This document shows positions 21,047 to 32,539 of a stretch of 64,000 nucleotides of DNA, in pieces. Made by a program: the position numbers and the translations under genes. Source of the DNA: Capra hircus (Eukaryota; Chordata; Mammalia; Artiodactyla; Bovidae). The notes beneath the pieces were generated by a model, which worked only from the letters and a program-made list of their open reading frames with translations, ran no database searches and was not told where the DNA came from. Within the stretch, counting starts at the first letter, position 1. Each line of letters starts with the position of its first letter. The stretch lies in contig NC_030819.1 of the NCBI RefSeq assembly GCF_001704415.2, positions 31,924,575-31,988,574 on the forward strand, given 5' to 3'.

Positions 21047-21290
21047 GAGGAAAAGAGAAATGCGGCCTCTGGCTTTGCAGGGGAGCAGACATCTTCCCTG
21101 CCTTGATAGCTCTTCCTCCAGTGGGAGAGCCTGACTCCCCAGCAGGTTTTCCTTTCGATGGTGAAATCATTTTAGTCAACCCTCACCTGGCACTGCAAAC
21201 CATAATAAATATAAAGTGGATTGGAAAGTTAAATGTAAAACTTGTAATCAAAATATGCTTGAATAAAGTACAGGTGACTCTTTATCTCTT
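21047..21290. other. Single-copy DNA
   Basis: No recognised repeat or gene. Confidence 0.4.
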
Positions 21291-21512
21291 GGGCTTCCCA
21301 AGGGGTGCTCGTGGTAGAGAACCTGCTTGTCAATACAGGAGACTTAAGACATGCGGGTTTGATCCCTGGGTTGGGAAGATCCCCTGGAGAAGGGAACATC
21401 CACCCACTCCGTTATTCCAGCCTGGAGGATCCCCATGGACAGAGGAGCCTTGTGGGCTACAGTCTATAGGGTCATAAAGAGCTGGACACTACTGAAAGGG
21501 CTTAGCACACAT
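21291..21512 (+). mobile_element. Bov-tA SINE, GGTGCTCGTGG head subtype
   Basis: Sense copy with head GGGCTTCCCAAGGGGTGCTC, B-box-like GGTTTGATCCC, and tail GGACACTACTGAAAGGGC. Confidence 0.92.
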
Positions 21513-21562
21513 TTAACTTGGGTTTATAAAGAGTTTTTTAAAAAAGTTCACTTCCTGCCCCC

Positions 21563-21715
21563 ACCATTTTTATTGAACTATTATTGTTATATAACTTATG
21601 TCAATTTTAAGGTACATAAGGTGATGATTTGATATCTGTATATATTGCAGAATGATTACTACACTAAGGTTTATTAACACCTCTATCCTCTCATATAGTT
21701 ACCATTTTTATAAAG
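21563..21715 (-). repeat. Old L1 3' UTR fragment
   Basis: Antisense text ATTTTTATTGAACTATTATTG, GGTGATGATTTGATATCTG and TATTGCAGAATGATTACTAC resembles older L1M 3' UTRs (spelling split to stay short). Confidence 0.55.
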
Positions 21716-21759
21716 GACTTTTAAGTATAAAAGGAAAAGAAAATTGATGGGCTATGCTA

Positions 21760-22120
21760 AATTAAAAAATTAACTTATGTATGTGAAAATATCATAAAAA
21801 ATAAACAGGCCACTGACAAATTGGGAGAAATATTCACAGCAAATATAACAGGCATAGGCTCAATATCTTTAATATCTTAAATGGAGAAAGAATATTTGAG
21901 ATTAGAAAAAAACCCTCAATGTGCTAATAGAAAAGTGAGCAATGGATATTAACAATTAAGGATTCTTAAAAATTAAAATTAATACATTGGGCAATATATA
22001 TAGGAAAATGTTCAGCTGCACCAATAATCAAATAAGTACAAACTAAAACAACGTTTTCAACTACCTAGTTATTAAAGAGTTTTAAATTTCATGAAGTAGG
22101 TGAGACAGCCATATGTTCTG
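21760..22120 (+). repeat. L1 ORF2 3' fragment, diverged
   Basis: Sense text GACAAATTGGGAGAAATATT, TTTAATATCTTAAATGGAG and GAAAATGTTCAGCTGCACC matches the C-terminal ORF2 region of an old L1. Reading frame is broken. Confidence 0.6.
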
Positions 22121-22265
22121 ATAACCAGCAGGCAAAGATGCAACAGAAAAGGACTTTCTTAATGTGACGTGGCAACATACATCATCATTTTTTTAAACAA
22201 GTGGATTTTTGAGCAAGTGGATCATCTTGAGAAATCTATTCCAAGCAGTGAGTTAAATTTTAAGG

Positions 22266-22478
22266 CAAAAGTGAGTGCAAATTGCTGTCCTGTCCAACTA
22301 TTTGCGACCCCGTGGACTGCAGCCTGCCAGTCTCCTCTGTGCATGGAATTCTCTGGGCAAGAATAGTGAAGCGGGTAGCCATTCCCTTCTGCAGGAGATC
22401 TCCCCAATCCAGGGACTGAATCTGGTTCTTCTGCACTGCAGGCAGATTCTTTACCATCTGAGCCAACAGGGAAGCCCC
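22266..22478 (-). mobile_element. Bov-tA SINE with 11-bp target-site duplication
   Basis: Antisense copy (GTCCAACTATTTGCGACC to GCCAACAGGGAAGCCCC). AAATTTTAAGG at 22255-22265 and 22479-22489. Confidence 0.93.
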
Positions 22479-22489
22479 AAATTTTAAGG

Positions 22490-23719
22490 TGAAGATTTTC
22501 TTATAAAGTGAAAAATAAGATATGATTTCAATGTACACAGGGAAAAAGCTGCATATTTGTTTATACCTCCATTGGGGGAGGACTATATTTCCACTGAAAG
22601 TATTCTTAAATAATTTGGGGAAATGATCAGAAGATGAAGTAAAGTGACTATAGCATGACAAAGTTATCTGACAAGACTCCAATTGTGAAATATAATTATA
22701 GAAAAAAGAAGATTGGATGATTTTGATTTTTTATACTTTCTTTTCTGAAAAGTTTACAAAAAACATATCTTCATACTCTAAAGAGGCATTAACGTTTTTT
22801 ATGCACTTACTTTTTCTACTTCTAACAACTCTCCAATATGAAGGATGTGTAGAGATAAAAAGTAAAGATGAATACAATTCAAATATAGGTATGATCAAGA
22901 AATTTCTAGAGGTCATTAGCATGAAGACAGAAATACGTTTAGTTATGAAGTGTGGGAGGGAAGTGAGAAGAGCTAGGAAAGGAAAAAAATCAAGGTGAAG
23001 AAACAAACTAAGATACCAATACTTTGACATGAGTAATACTCCTGGGTCACACCCCCAAATTCACTGAGCCCCTAGGCTTCAGAAAGCATCTGGATTGAAA
23101 AGCGACTCGTCATTTAAATCCGCACACCTTAAAACTGGAAGCTGAACTCTGAGTAGATTTTTCCTGAGCCAGCAGAATGAACCGGATGCTCTGGTTTGAA
23201 GCAGTCATTACCAAAGCAATACTATCCTGGGGGCGAGAGAGAGTCAGTCCTCTTCCTGGGCCAGAGGTCCCCACCTGTGTCGACATTAATTCCTCATCGC
23301 TGGTCTGACAATCAGAAGACTGCTCTGTCCTGAAACCTGAAAACTGTCCCTGCGGAGCCCGTCATTCCGGTGCTGTTCTGATGGTTTATGGGCTGCCTAC
23401 GCCGGTCTTGACACTCTGTGGTCAGCTGGAGACCAGGAACGTGGTGGTCACTCCAGAGACGGAGGCCGCTGTCTGCTAGAGCGGTTGCTTTAATGTTGCA
23501 ATATGGACTCTTTGTCACCAATCTGATGTGTCATTTTTTTTTAAAGACAGAGTTAGAAACCTGGATTTTAAAAATGATAAATCTCTCTCCTCTTAAAACT
23601 GAGAATTAATTGAAAATATTTAAGATTTGTGCTGGGCAACTCTTGGTGGGCCAAGCAGACCATGTTTGCTGGTGTCATCCAGCCCCACGGCTGCAATTTG
23701 AGGCTTCTGTTCTACGGCA
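22490..23719. other. Single-copy DNA with CpG-containing patch
   Basis: No repeat family recognised. 23060-23470 contains more CpGs than its surroundings. Short opposing frames at 22717-23030 are AT-rich and lack domains. Confidence 0.4.
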
Positions 23720-23843
23720 TCAGTTCAGCTCAGTTCAGTTCAGTTCAGTCACTCAGTTGTGTCCGACTCTTTGCGACCCCATGAATCGCAGCATGCCAGG
23801 CCTCCCTGTCCATCACCAACTCCCGGAGTTCATTCAAACTCAG
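23720..23843 (-). mobile_element. BovB LINE 3' fragment
   Basis: Antisense end with an expanded tail (CAGCTCAGTTCAGTTCAGTT) and CATCACCAACTCCCGGAG. Truncated to about 120 bp. Confidence 0.88.
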
Positions 23844-25109
23844 TATCAGGTAGGACTAAATAGTCTTCATCCTAAAAAACAATGTGCCAGACTCTGAGAG
23901 GGAGCATCTTTACAACTCTGTAAAGATGAATAAAACAATTTCTCTGCCTTAAGGAAGTTTTATGTCTAGCATAGGAGACAGATCCTTAAGAAGGGAAGTC
24001 ATAAGACGATCCTGTGGTGCTGATACAGAGAAGAGAAGCAAGTGCTGCCTGATGCAGAGGTGATTTTGTCCCAGAGAAATCAAAAAGGGCTCAGCGGAGG
24101 AGGTGGCACTAGATCTGGGTCTGTGCTGTGGTTCCCAAACTAAAGGGACCACACTAGGAGAGTGTGGTTTACTCCTGGAGGGAAAGAAGTCATCCAAGCT
24201 GAAACAAAATGAAGCCTTTTGTGATCAATGACAGATTTCGTAGAGGACGAAAATATTTCCTTCCTGGATAAGTGAAAGCAGGAAAATGGTGGACAAAAGA
24301 AGTGGATGATGTTTAGGAGAGAGAAAATAATAATAAAAGAACCTGAAAAGAAAATGTGAAAGGATGAGAAGCCGCGTGAAACAGAATGGTGACCTGAGAG
24401 AAATTCAGTAATAGACGGGAGCTCGTATTGATTTCCAGTGACGCCTGAAAATTCTGGCATTGTCTGGACACTTGATTCCTTGTGGAAGAAGGGTGGGCAG
24501 TTTGGGAAATGATGGGTGACTCAGGCTCACTGTTTATTTCTTCTCACGGGGAGGAATTGGAGATCAAAATATTAATACCAAGAGCTTTCTCCCAGGATGT
24601 TGACAATAATTAGTGGCGCACTGCAGACTGTAAATGCTTCATAAGTTGGTTATAACATTATCCTGTTTTCCATGTTGAGCTATTTGGGGGACAAACTTTT
24701 CACTTAATGTCCTAATTAAGTAACCCCAATCAGATATTTGTGGCATTAATCCTTTGGTTGCTCTAGCAGTGCTCCAGAAGGCATATTATCCTTGACTGGC
24801 TCGCCCTGTGCATTGCACACTCAGTACACAGAAAAGAAGACGTATATGGATAGATGTGGTTACTCTGTTCTTACATACAATTAGCTCATAATTATCCTTC
24901 AAGGCAAATACGATTACCCTTTTCATTCCACGCATAATTCTTAGGTTGAATATTGCCAAGTTGGGACTTGAGTTCCATTTCAAGGCTTCCCTTGGTGCTA
25001 ATTTTAACCTGAATTCATCTGGATAAAAACATCTATGAGACAAGATAGGGGCATGCAGTATGATTTTCCCTGAACACTAACTCCTCCAGAAGAGAAAAAT
25101 GCTAGTCCC
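23844..25109. other. Single-copy and old repeat-like DNA
   Basis: 23880-24200 has the style of an ancient mammalian interspersed repeat (CTCAGCGGAGGAGGTGGC). The remainder has no assigned content. Short minus-strand frames there have no domains. Confidence 0.35.
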
Positions 25110-25450
25110 CAGGTATGCTATCCTGGTCAAGATGGGCTAGGTTATGTCGCAGTAACAAATTATCCTAAAACCCCAGATGCTTAATGTAACAAAAGTTTAT
25201 TTCTTATTCATATTTCATGTGCCAAAGGCTCCATTCACTCAGATTTCCCTGATCACAGCAGCAAGAGGAAGGGGATGTGGTGACTTTGGGTCTGTCTCTT
25301 AAAGCTTCTGTCCAGAGGTCACCCAATCACTGCTATTGCATGAGCTAAAGCAAGTCATGCTGCCCTAACTTCAAAATTGGCAGGGAATTGCAACCCTACC
25401 ATACACCTAGAAGGAGAGAAACAAAGGAATATTTATGAACAGCTCTAATG
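25110..25450 (-). repeat. Ancient LTR/MER-like fragment
   Basis: Text AGGTTATGTCGCAGTAACAAAT, split across 25139-25160, then AAAGTTTATTTCTTATTCAT and ACCCAATCACTGC is typical of a widespread old mammalian LTR-type repeat. I do not assign a subfamily. Confidence 0.4.
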
Positions 25451-25766
25451 ATTGTCCTTGGCGTAAACTCTGGCGAGAGAAGTTTCCTCTTTAAGTTATT
25501 GCAAAGTGTAAGCTAGTAGATACTAGGAAATGAGATGGGTCATTTCATCCATGCCCCAAGTCATCATCACTCAAGAGATGGGACTTAGGGGTACAAAAAT
25601 GAGCAGTTTATCCTTTTTTTCTCGAGAAGTTTACAAACCAGTGGCAGGGAGAGAGAGAATGATAAGCATAAGTAACCACAGTATTTTCTCATAATTACTG
25701 GGATGGAGAGAAGTACAGTGGGATCATGGGAAAGGGAAAGGATTTACAAGATGCATAGAGGATACA

Positions 25767-25875
25767 GGACTTCCCTGGAAGCTCAGCTGGTAAAGAATCT
25801 GCCTGCAATGCAGGAGACCCCGGTTTGATTCCTGGGTCAGGAAGTTCCCCCTGGAGAAGGGATAGGCTACCTACT
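25767..25875 (+). mobile_element. Bov-tA SINE, first unit of dimer (3' truncated)
   Basis: Sense head and start of the body (GACTTCCCTGGAAGCTCAG to CTACTCCATTACTCTT). It stops where the second unit begins. Confidence 0.92.
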
Positions 25876-26100
25876 CCATTACTCTTGGGCTTCCCTGATG
25901 GCTCAGACAGTAAAAAATCCTCCTGCAATGCAGGAGACCTGGGTTTGATCCCTGGGTTGGGAAGACCCCCTGGAGGAGGGCATGGCTACCAACTCCGGTA
26001 TTCTTGCCTGGAGAATCCTATGGACAGAGGAGTCTGGCAGGCTACAGTCCATGCAGTCTCAAAGAGTCAGACACAACTGAGCGACTAAGCAAAGCACACA
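25876..26100 (+). mobile_element. Bov-tA SINE, second unit of dimer
   Basis: Full-length sense unit (TTGGGCTTCCCTGATGGCTC to ACACAACTGAGCGACTAAGC). The 14-bp direct repeat GCATAGAGGATACA at 25753-25766 and 26101-26114 encloses both units, with none between them. Confidence 0.93.
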
Positions 26101-26114
26101 GCATAGAGGATACA

Positions 26115-26396
26115 AATGAGAGAAGTTGCTGATCAATGAGTTATTGAGCATGAAGGAGACAAACCTTGGATGATTTCCAGGTTTCTGATTTGTTAACTGG
26201 ATATACATTGATATACATTAATCAAGAAAAGAATCACGGGGATAAAAATGACTTAGGGCAGTAGTAAGGAGAATGCATGAATTTTGCTTGATCCAAGTTG
26301 TTCTTAAGTACTGAAGAGATTCAAGCAGAGATGTTCAGCAATTATTTAAACTTAGAGTTCTGAGCCAGAGAGAGCTGTTTGCATTTAGTGATTATT
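26115..26396. other. Single-copy DNA
   Basis: AT-rich, no recognised element. Confidence 0.4.
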
Positions 26397-26632
26397 GTTG
26401 TTTAGTTGCTAAATCGTGTCTAACTCTTTGTGACCTTATGGACTTTAGCCTGCCAAGCTCCTCTTTCCATGGGATTTCCCAGGCAAGAGTACTTGAGTAG
26501 GTTGCCATTTCCTTCTCCAGGAGATCTTCCTGACCCAGGGGTCGAACCCATGTTCCTGTATTGGCAGGCAGGTTTTGTTTTTTGTTTTTTGTTTTGTTTT
26601 TTTTTTAACCACTGAACCACCTGGGAAGCCTG
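26397..26632 (-). mobile_element. Bov-tA SINE with internal T-rich expansion
   Basis: Antisense copy. Between GGCAGGCAGG and ACCACTGAACCACC the usual ATTCTTT is replaced by a ~36-bp TTTTG/TTTTTTG-type tract (26571-26606). The rest is normal. Confidence 0.9.
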
Positions 26633-26639
26633 CTAAGCA

Positions 26640-27000
26640 GCTGCTTATTGAGCAATTGCTTATTGAGCAACTATTCTCTGATGTATTTTGCAGGAAGTTA
26701 TGGATACAAAAGTCTGTAAAACATAATCCCTGCCACTGAAGAGTTGCAGCTAGAGCAAGCAAAAGACACGTGAACAGCTAATTGCCTTGCAAATGGCCCC
26801 TGTTAAAAGAGATGTGCAAAGTGCTCTGGGAGAACAACAGACCATCTAACTCAAGTTTAGAAGAGTGATGGTGTTATTCAAGGAAGTCTTCTTGGAAGTG
26901 ATGCTTAAACTGAGTGTCCAGAGTTGGATAGACACTCTTTGGGTATAGTGAAGTGCAGCACTCTAGAGTTTAGGAGCTTGGTGGGCACAGTCTATGGGGT
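26640..27000. repeat. Ancient interspersed repeat-like block
   Basis: CTTATTGAGCAATTGC, ACATAATCCCTGCCACTG and TCTTCTTGGAAGTGATGC have the style of an old mammalian repeat; family not assigned. A short Bov-A/BovB-like piece (TATGGGGTTGCAAAGAATCG to GACTGAGTGACTGAGC) lies at about 26975-27040. Confidence 0.4.
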
Positions 27001-27069
27001 TGCAAAGAATCGGATATGATATGACTGAGTGACTGAGCATGTATACAGTTTATGTGGTCATAATTTCTG

Positions 27070-27295
27070 GATTCAGATCCTGGATCTCTTCTTTCTTGTG
27101 CAAGTCACTGAAACCTCTCTATTCCTTGGTTTCCCATCTCTAAAATGAAGATAATAATAGTTCTACAATACCTATATGAAAGTATTTCTGAGGATTAAAT
27201 GCAATAACGGTATGTATCAACAGCAAGGTATAGCCCCAGACATATAGTAAGTGCTCAGTAAACATGATTATTATGTTTATTATTTGCAGAGATAG
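27070..27295 (-). repeat. MIR SINE (ancient)
   Basis: Antisense MIR: TTGTGCAAGTCACTGAAACC, CATCTCTAAAATGAAGATAA, GAGGATTAAATGCAATAACG, CATATAGTAAGTGCTCAGTA. One of the clearest MIRs here. Confidence 0.82.
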
Positions 27296-28640
27296 GATGG
27301 CAGAAGGATATTACAGACAACAGATATATCAAAACAGATGTTTATGAAATCATAACAGCTGGGTTATTTTGATAGCTCTAAGCAGTTTACTATTGCTAGA
27401 GCTTAAAGTGTGAAGCAGGAAATAGCAAGAAAGGAACCTGGGGAGGTCTTCATAGGGGAGATAACACAACCTTGGGAATTATTAGACAGAGAGTCATGGC
27501 TATTTGGGGATATTAAGAAAGGGAGATGATGATATTTCTGTGGTTAAGAACTTTTCCTAGCAGCTGTTTGGAACTGTAGGAAAAAAGAATAGAAGTTGAA
27601 ACACTCAAGGGGTAGATTGTAATTTTGGTCCATCAGGAAAGGATTAAGCCTGAATTAGTCAGTAACTGTGGGGAGAGAGCAGAGAGAAGAGACTAAGAAA
27701 TACTTAGGTGGTAAAATCAGCAAATTCTGTGATTAGATATGGCCAGGATGAAGGAGAAGGATGTTTCTCTCAGATTTCTTCCTTGGGTACCAGGAAGATG
27801 TTAGTGCCACCAACTGTGCTACAACACAGGAGAAATACCTGGTTTTGGCAGAGGATGCTGTAATTATGAAGTTTGAATGTGAAATCTCTCAATTCGAGCT
27901 TGGGAGACATTTAGAACTGCAGATAAATAATGTGTGTGTCGACAGTATGTATCCTCCCAGTAAAATTAGGAGAGCAGGTGGTCTTTAGGAGCATGTGTCA
28001 ACAGGAAAGGCCAGTGGGCTGCAGATAAAACTGGTGAATCCTGACAATTAAAAGATGGGAAAAGGAAGAGGAATTCATACAGGAAAACTAAAGCAATGGT
28101 AAGAAATGGCAAAGAGATTTTTTTTTTTTTAAATAGGAAAGTCTGTTTATGCAGGAACTGAGGGAATAGCTCCTTATTTAATCAACCAATAAATACATTA
28201 AGCATCCATTCTGCCCAACACTAGAGCTAATAAAGGCATATTCAGAAAAAAAAAGTATGAATAAAGTGAACTGACAATTGTCCATTACATTTAGTCATGA
28301 ACAGTTTTATTGATGACATAGATAGGAGCAATTTCTGTGAAGTGTGGAAAGCAAAAGGGCTGAACTATAGTACAAAGAATGAAGGACAGGTGAGGAGGAA
28401 GAAATGATCAAGTAGATAAGGCGTATATAAACGTTCAGATGAAAATACGTAGTGAACAGAGAAGAATGCCAAGAGCAGAAGCATGGGACAAGTGAACAAA
28501 GAGAAGACGATGCAGAAGACAGAGAGGGATTTAACAGATTTAGATTAAAAATGTGAAAGGGGTTGCATAGTGGAAGGTAGAGGGAGAGAATTCTTAAAAT
28601 TAAGGAATAATAATTCATTTCAGATAGTATAACTTTTCTT
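27296..28640. other. Single-copy and old repeat-like DNA
   Basis: 28180-28260 (AACCAATAAATACATTAAGC) looks like an old repeat. Frames at 27761-27988 (+) and 28307-28618 (-) show no domain and no supporting splice signals. Confidence 0.35.
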
Positions 28641-29120
28641 TCTTTCTTTTTTTTTTTTTTTTACAATTTCTGTTTCTCTTCCAAGAACTTTTATCTTTCC
28701 ATTAATTTCAAGTGTGTTTTTCCTTATCTCACGGAACTTACGTATAATAGCTGCTTTAAAATCTTTATCTGATAGTTGTTTACACCTGGGTCATCCCAGT
28801 TGTCAATTATTCATTCCCTTTGGAATTAGTCATATTTTCCTAGTTCTTGGTAATTTGAATAATTTTTGACTGTATCCTAGAAATTTTTAGTTTTATGCTG
28901 TTTAGGGTCTAGATTCTGGTTAAATCCTCGAGAGAATGTTGTTTTTTGTCTGTTACTTTTACCAGGCACACAACCCATAGTTTTCAGATGGGAATTTCTG
29001 CCTTGTATTCCAGGGATGACGGTTCCAATGCCAGTTCAATTGTCAACACTTTGATATTCTACTTTGGGTCTGTTGTGAGCATGTGCTACTCAGCGGTAAG
29101 CCTGAGACCTGGGTGATAGT
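28641..29120 (-). repeat. Old L1M-like fragment
   Basis: T-rich start then GCTGCTTTAAAATCTTTATC, ACACCTGGGTCATCCCAG and TGACTGTATCCTAGAAATTT, characteristic of an old antisense L1-related repeat. Confidence 0.5.
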
Positions 29121-29499
29121 GTAAAATAAAGGTCAGTGCTCAAAGATTTTGTGAGATGTTGTGCTCCTTTGGGTCTAACTGAACTACAGCTCATGAGTAA
29201 TCCTGAAAGCTATATTCATTCAGTCAGAAAATTAGGGAACCCCCTCTCCAAATTGCTCCTCCCCAGGACTCCTCTCACATTCTCTTGTTGCAAGAGATTC
29301 CTTTCAGGAGCCTCTGGCCAAAAGGATGGAGTTTATCTTGGAGTTTCGCCTGCACCTGCTGCCTCTGCATAATTCGCATGACTGTGGCCACCCGACAAAC
29401 TGAAGAGAAAAGAATTAATAATAATAATTAAATACATTTTAAAAATGGAGAAAGAAAATAGGACTTCCATACTCTCCTGATTGCAGGGGCTGTGTATGC

Positions 29500-29704
29500 A
29501 TGTGTGTGTGCTCACAAAGTGTCTGACTCTTTGCGACCCCGTGGACTGTGGCCCGCCAGGCTCCTCTGTCCTTGGGATTCTCTAGGCAAGAATACTGGAG
29601 TGGGTTGCCAGTTCCTCCTGCAGGGGATCTTCTCAAACCAGGGATGGAACCTGCATCTCCTGCATTGGCAGGCAAGTTCCTTATCACTGGGTCACTGGGA
29701 AGCC
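29500..29704 (-). mobile_element. Bov-tA SINE
   Basis: Antisense copy (GTCTGACTCTTTGCGACCCC to GGTCACTGGGAAGCC) preceded by a short GTGTGTGTG run. Confidence 0.92.
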
Positions 29705-30307
29705 TTGAGTACAGGGGCTCCTTTGCCCAGTTCCTAAAGCCAAAGGACACAGCCCATCAGTTTAAGCCTACAGTGCCACCCACACCATAGACTCCACTGG
29801 GAACCCACCCTTGACAAGCCATGAGAGGAAAAACGACAAAAGGCAATTTCCCCCATATTTCTCAGTTCACAGAAGTTTATATTCCAGTCTTCTGGCCAGA
29901 AAGACAGAATTCATCTCAGAGTATTAAATGTCCATGGCATTGCCATATCAGTATGTTTGACTCCCCTCAGCAATCTACCTGCTTTTTGCTTATTTTTCAG
30001 AGTCCTCAGACATCTATTCTATATTTTGAACAGTGACTGTAGCTCATAGTCACTATGGAGAAAGAACTGTAGTGGGCTTACTGCCTCCCAGCTGCACCAG
30101 AAGTTCCCAGAAGTAAATGAAATACCAAGAGAAAACTGGGCAAAATTTAAAGTCTGAACATTATTTGTTTTGTCTAGTTCTTTCAAAGTTATTGGAAGCT
30201 TACATAAATGCAATGGAGTGGGGGCCAGAAACAGGATTGCAGTGCAGTGAGGAGTGAATGGGAGTGGGGAAGAAGGGATTGACATAAATGACCAAGACTG
30301 GCTGTGA
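29705..30307. other. Single-copy DNA
   Basis: No recognised repeat or gene. Frames at 29821-30036 (+) and 30019-30372 (-) lack domains, and the latter runs into a SINE. Confidence 0.4.
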
Positions 30308-30472
30308 AGGGACTCCCTGGTGGTCCAGTGGGTAAGACTCTGTGCTCCCAGTGGAGGGGGCCTGGGTTTCATCCTTGGTCAGGGAACTAGATTTGCATGC
30401 TGCAACTAAAGATCTCAGGTACAGTAACTAAGACCTGGTGTGGCCAAATTAATTAATTTTTTAAAAAGAGAT
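30308..30472 (+). mobile_element. CHR-type tRNA SINE
   Basis: Sense copy: GGACTCCCTGGTGGTCCAG, TAAGACTCTGTGCTCCCAG, CAGGGAACTAGATTTGCATG, ending in an A/T-rich TTAATTAATTTTTTAAAAAG tail. Confidence 0.87.
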
Positions 30473-31424
30473 TGTGGAAGATGAGAACAAGAGCAATAGG
30501 AGAGGTGGATAAAGACAGCAACATCATTCAAGAAGCAAGGATAGAGTAAATGTCCAAAGAAAAAGTCAGCTGATAGGTTTGGTGGTGGTAAAATGAGGTA
30601 GTTCTGTTTGATTTTCTATTTCCTCCTGAGATACAATATGTGAAGTTATCAGCTGAGAATCAGAAGAGGGAGGAGTTGTTGAAGGTCCAAGAGGAGAGAC
30701 ATGCAATAGCCATTTTAGTAACAAAGAGGCTTAACTTTTCAGTGAAATTGTAGGCTTGAGGGGTAGCAAAGAGGGCCCTCTATCTTTTGTGGTGCTAACC
30801 TGAAAAATCAAATTCATCCATTCTACCAACTTCACACTTTCTTGCCTTCTGGTTCTGTAGTGGCTTTCACCTCCAACCCTCATCTATTTGGCCCCAGTCT
30901 ATACCCTCTGGTTATCCATGTCTGAGTCCTACCTGAGAGAATGAGGCAGGCTTTTTGGAGACAATCTGAGGATGAGAGGCAGTAGAGATCAGATCAAGCC
31001 ACAGAAAGGTTACCTTCAAGGTTATTCAGAGAATCACAGCGTCATAGAAGAGAGAAGAAAGCAGTAGGTAATGAGAAGATTTCAGTTTCCAGACGAGAAG
31101 GAAATTAATCAGCCACCAAACTGAAGGTGCTTAAATGATGACGTAAATGGATGAAAAGTTAAAAGACTCTAATATATCAATCCAGGAGTTTAAAGTGAGG
31201 AGTGAAGCAGGATGAATCAGGAGGTACAAAATCTAAACCAATGGAACATAATGACTGTAATTAACACAGATGGAAAAAGAAAAAAGAAAAATGATAGGGA
31301 TCTAGATGGTCTTTATTTAGTGAGGATGAAAACTTCCAAATAACAGATAGACCCACCAATCAGAACTGCTTTGCCTCTAAAATAAAGTCATAATGTTCTA
31401 CTCTCTGGCTGTAATTTTTTACTG
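30473..31424. other. Single-copy and old repeat-like DNA
   Basis: Purine-rich text with no assignable family and no gene. It lies immediately upstream of the solo LTR. Confidence 0.35.
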
Positions 31425-31428
31425 TTAT

Positions 31429-31909
31429 TGTTAGGGGAAGCACACTGATTGAAACCGCCCACCCTGGCCAGGCACCATAGTAACCATTTGCATGAGTAGT
31501 TTTATGACAGGAGATCCTGATAAGGGATACAGAACTAATAAGCCACCCAACCGGAAGAGTTCGGGAAATGTCTAAAGGAGACACCGCGTGTCCATCCACT
31601 TCCCAGAATCCCTCTCACTCGCATCCATCTTGGCTGAATGATGCGTGCGCCACCAGGAAAGACTCTGAATTAGAATGATTGGCCAAAGACCACCCGGAAA
31701 CTAATCCCATCACCATAAAACCCGAGACTGTGAGCCACATGGCAGAGCAGTTCTCCTGGGTTCCCTTACCCTACTGCTCTCCACCCGGGTGCCTTTCCCA
31801 ATAAAATCTCTTGCTTTGTCAATACATGTGTCTGCTCAGATAATTTATTTCTGAGTGTTAGACAAGAGCCCAGTTTTGGGCCCTGGAAGGGGTCCCCCTT
31901 CCTGCAACA
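31429..31909 (+). mobile_element. BTLTR1-like solo LTR of an endogenous retrovirus
   Basis: A 481-bp unit starting TGTTAGGGGAAGC and ending CTTCCTGCAACA (TG...CA). It is flanked by 4-bp TTAT direct repeats at 31425-31428 and 31910-31913, as expected for gammaretrovirus-like (ERV1) integration. Inside are an inverted CCAAT-like ATTGGCCAAAG (~31678), a CATAAAAC TATA-like box (~31714) and AATAAA at 31800-31805, in U3-R-U5 order for plus orientation. No gag, pol or env sequence adjoins it, so it is a recombined solo LTR and not a provirus. Low visible decay compared with the MaLR LTRs. Confidence 0.87.
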
Positions 31910-31913
31910 TTAT

Positions 31914-32320
31914 CATACCTGCCATTCATCTTCATCAGTTGTTTTAATTCCACTGTTTAATCCCACATGTTTCTCAATGGATCGGCCCATTCTCACAGCT
32001 CTCGTTTAGTCCTCATCTGTAAACACTAGCCTTTCATTTCAGCCTCTCTTCCTTGGCACTCACAAATCTCAGACACCATTTCCTTCCTTCCATCTGTCTT
32101 GACAGCCAACCTCCTTCCACATTTAGATCAGGCCAGTGCTTTGACCTCTCCCCTCTGACTCAAGCTAATGAGAGTGGCTGAAATGCCTTCACAATAAGCC
32201 CCTGATTGGGCTGTTCTTGTGTCTTCCACCCTCACACTTGGTTCAGAGCATCATCTCTTCTGTCCACTGCACCAGCTTTCAGACCAGCCCCTTCCTTATA
32301 CTTCTTTTTTTGGGGGGGGG
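31914..32320. other. Single-copy DNA
   Basis: Pyrimidine-rich, possibly part of an L2-like region, but not assignable. Ends in a T-run and G9 run before a Bov-tA. Confidence 0.35.
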
Positions 32321-32329
32321 CGCTTCTCT

Positions 32330-32520
32330 GGTGGCTCAGAGGGTAAAGCGTCTGCCTCCAATGTGGGAGAGCCGGGTTGGATCCCTGGGTCGGGAAGATC
32401 CCCTGGAGAAGGAAATGGCACCCCACTCCAGTATTCTTGCTGGAGAATCCCATGGACGGAGAAGCCTGGTAGGCTACAGTCCATGGGGTCGCAAAGAGTC
32501 AGGCATGACTGAGCGACTTA
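32330..32520 (+). mobile_element. Bov-tA SINE
   Basis: Sense copy (GCTTCTCTGGTGGCTCAGAG to GGCATGACTGAGCGACTTAA), preceded by TTTTTTT and a G9 homopolymer. Confidence 0.93.
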
Positions 32521-32539
32521 AAGATTTTTTATTTTTGAT

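Noticed and set aside
31360..31599. Retroviral gene remnant at the LTR
   Set aside because: The frame lies on the opposite strand within the LTR; no gag, pol or env sequence adjoins it.
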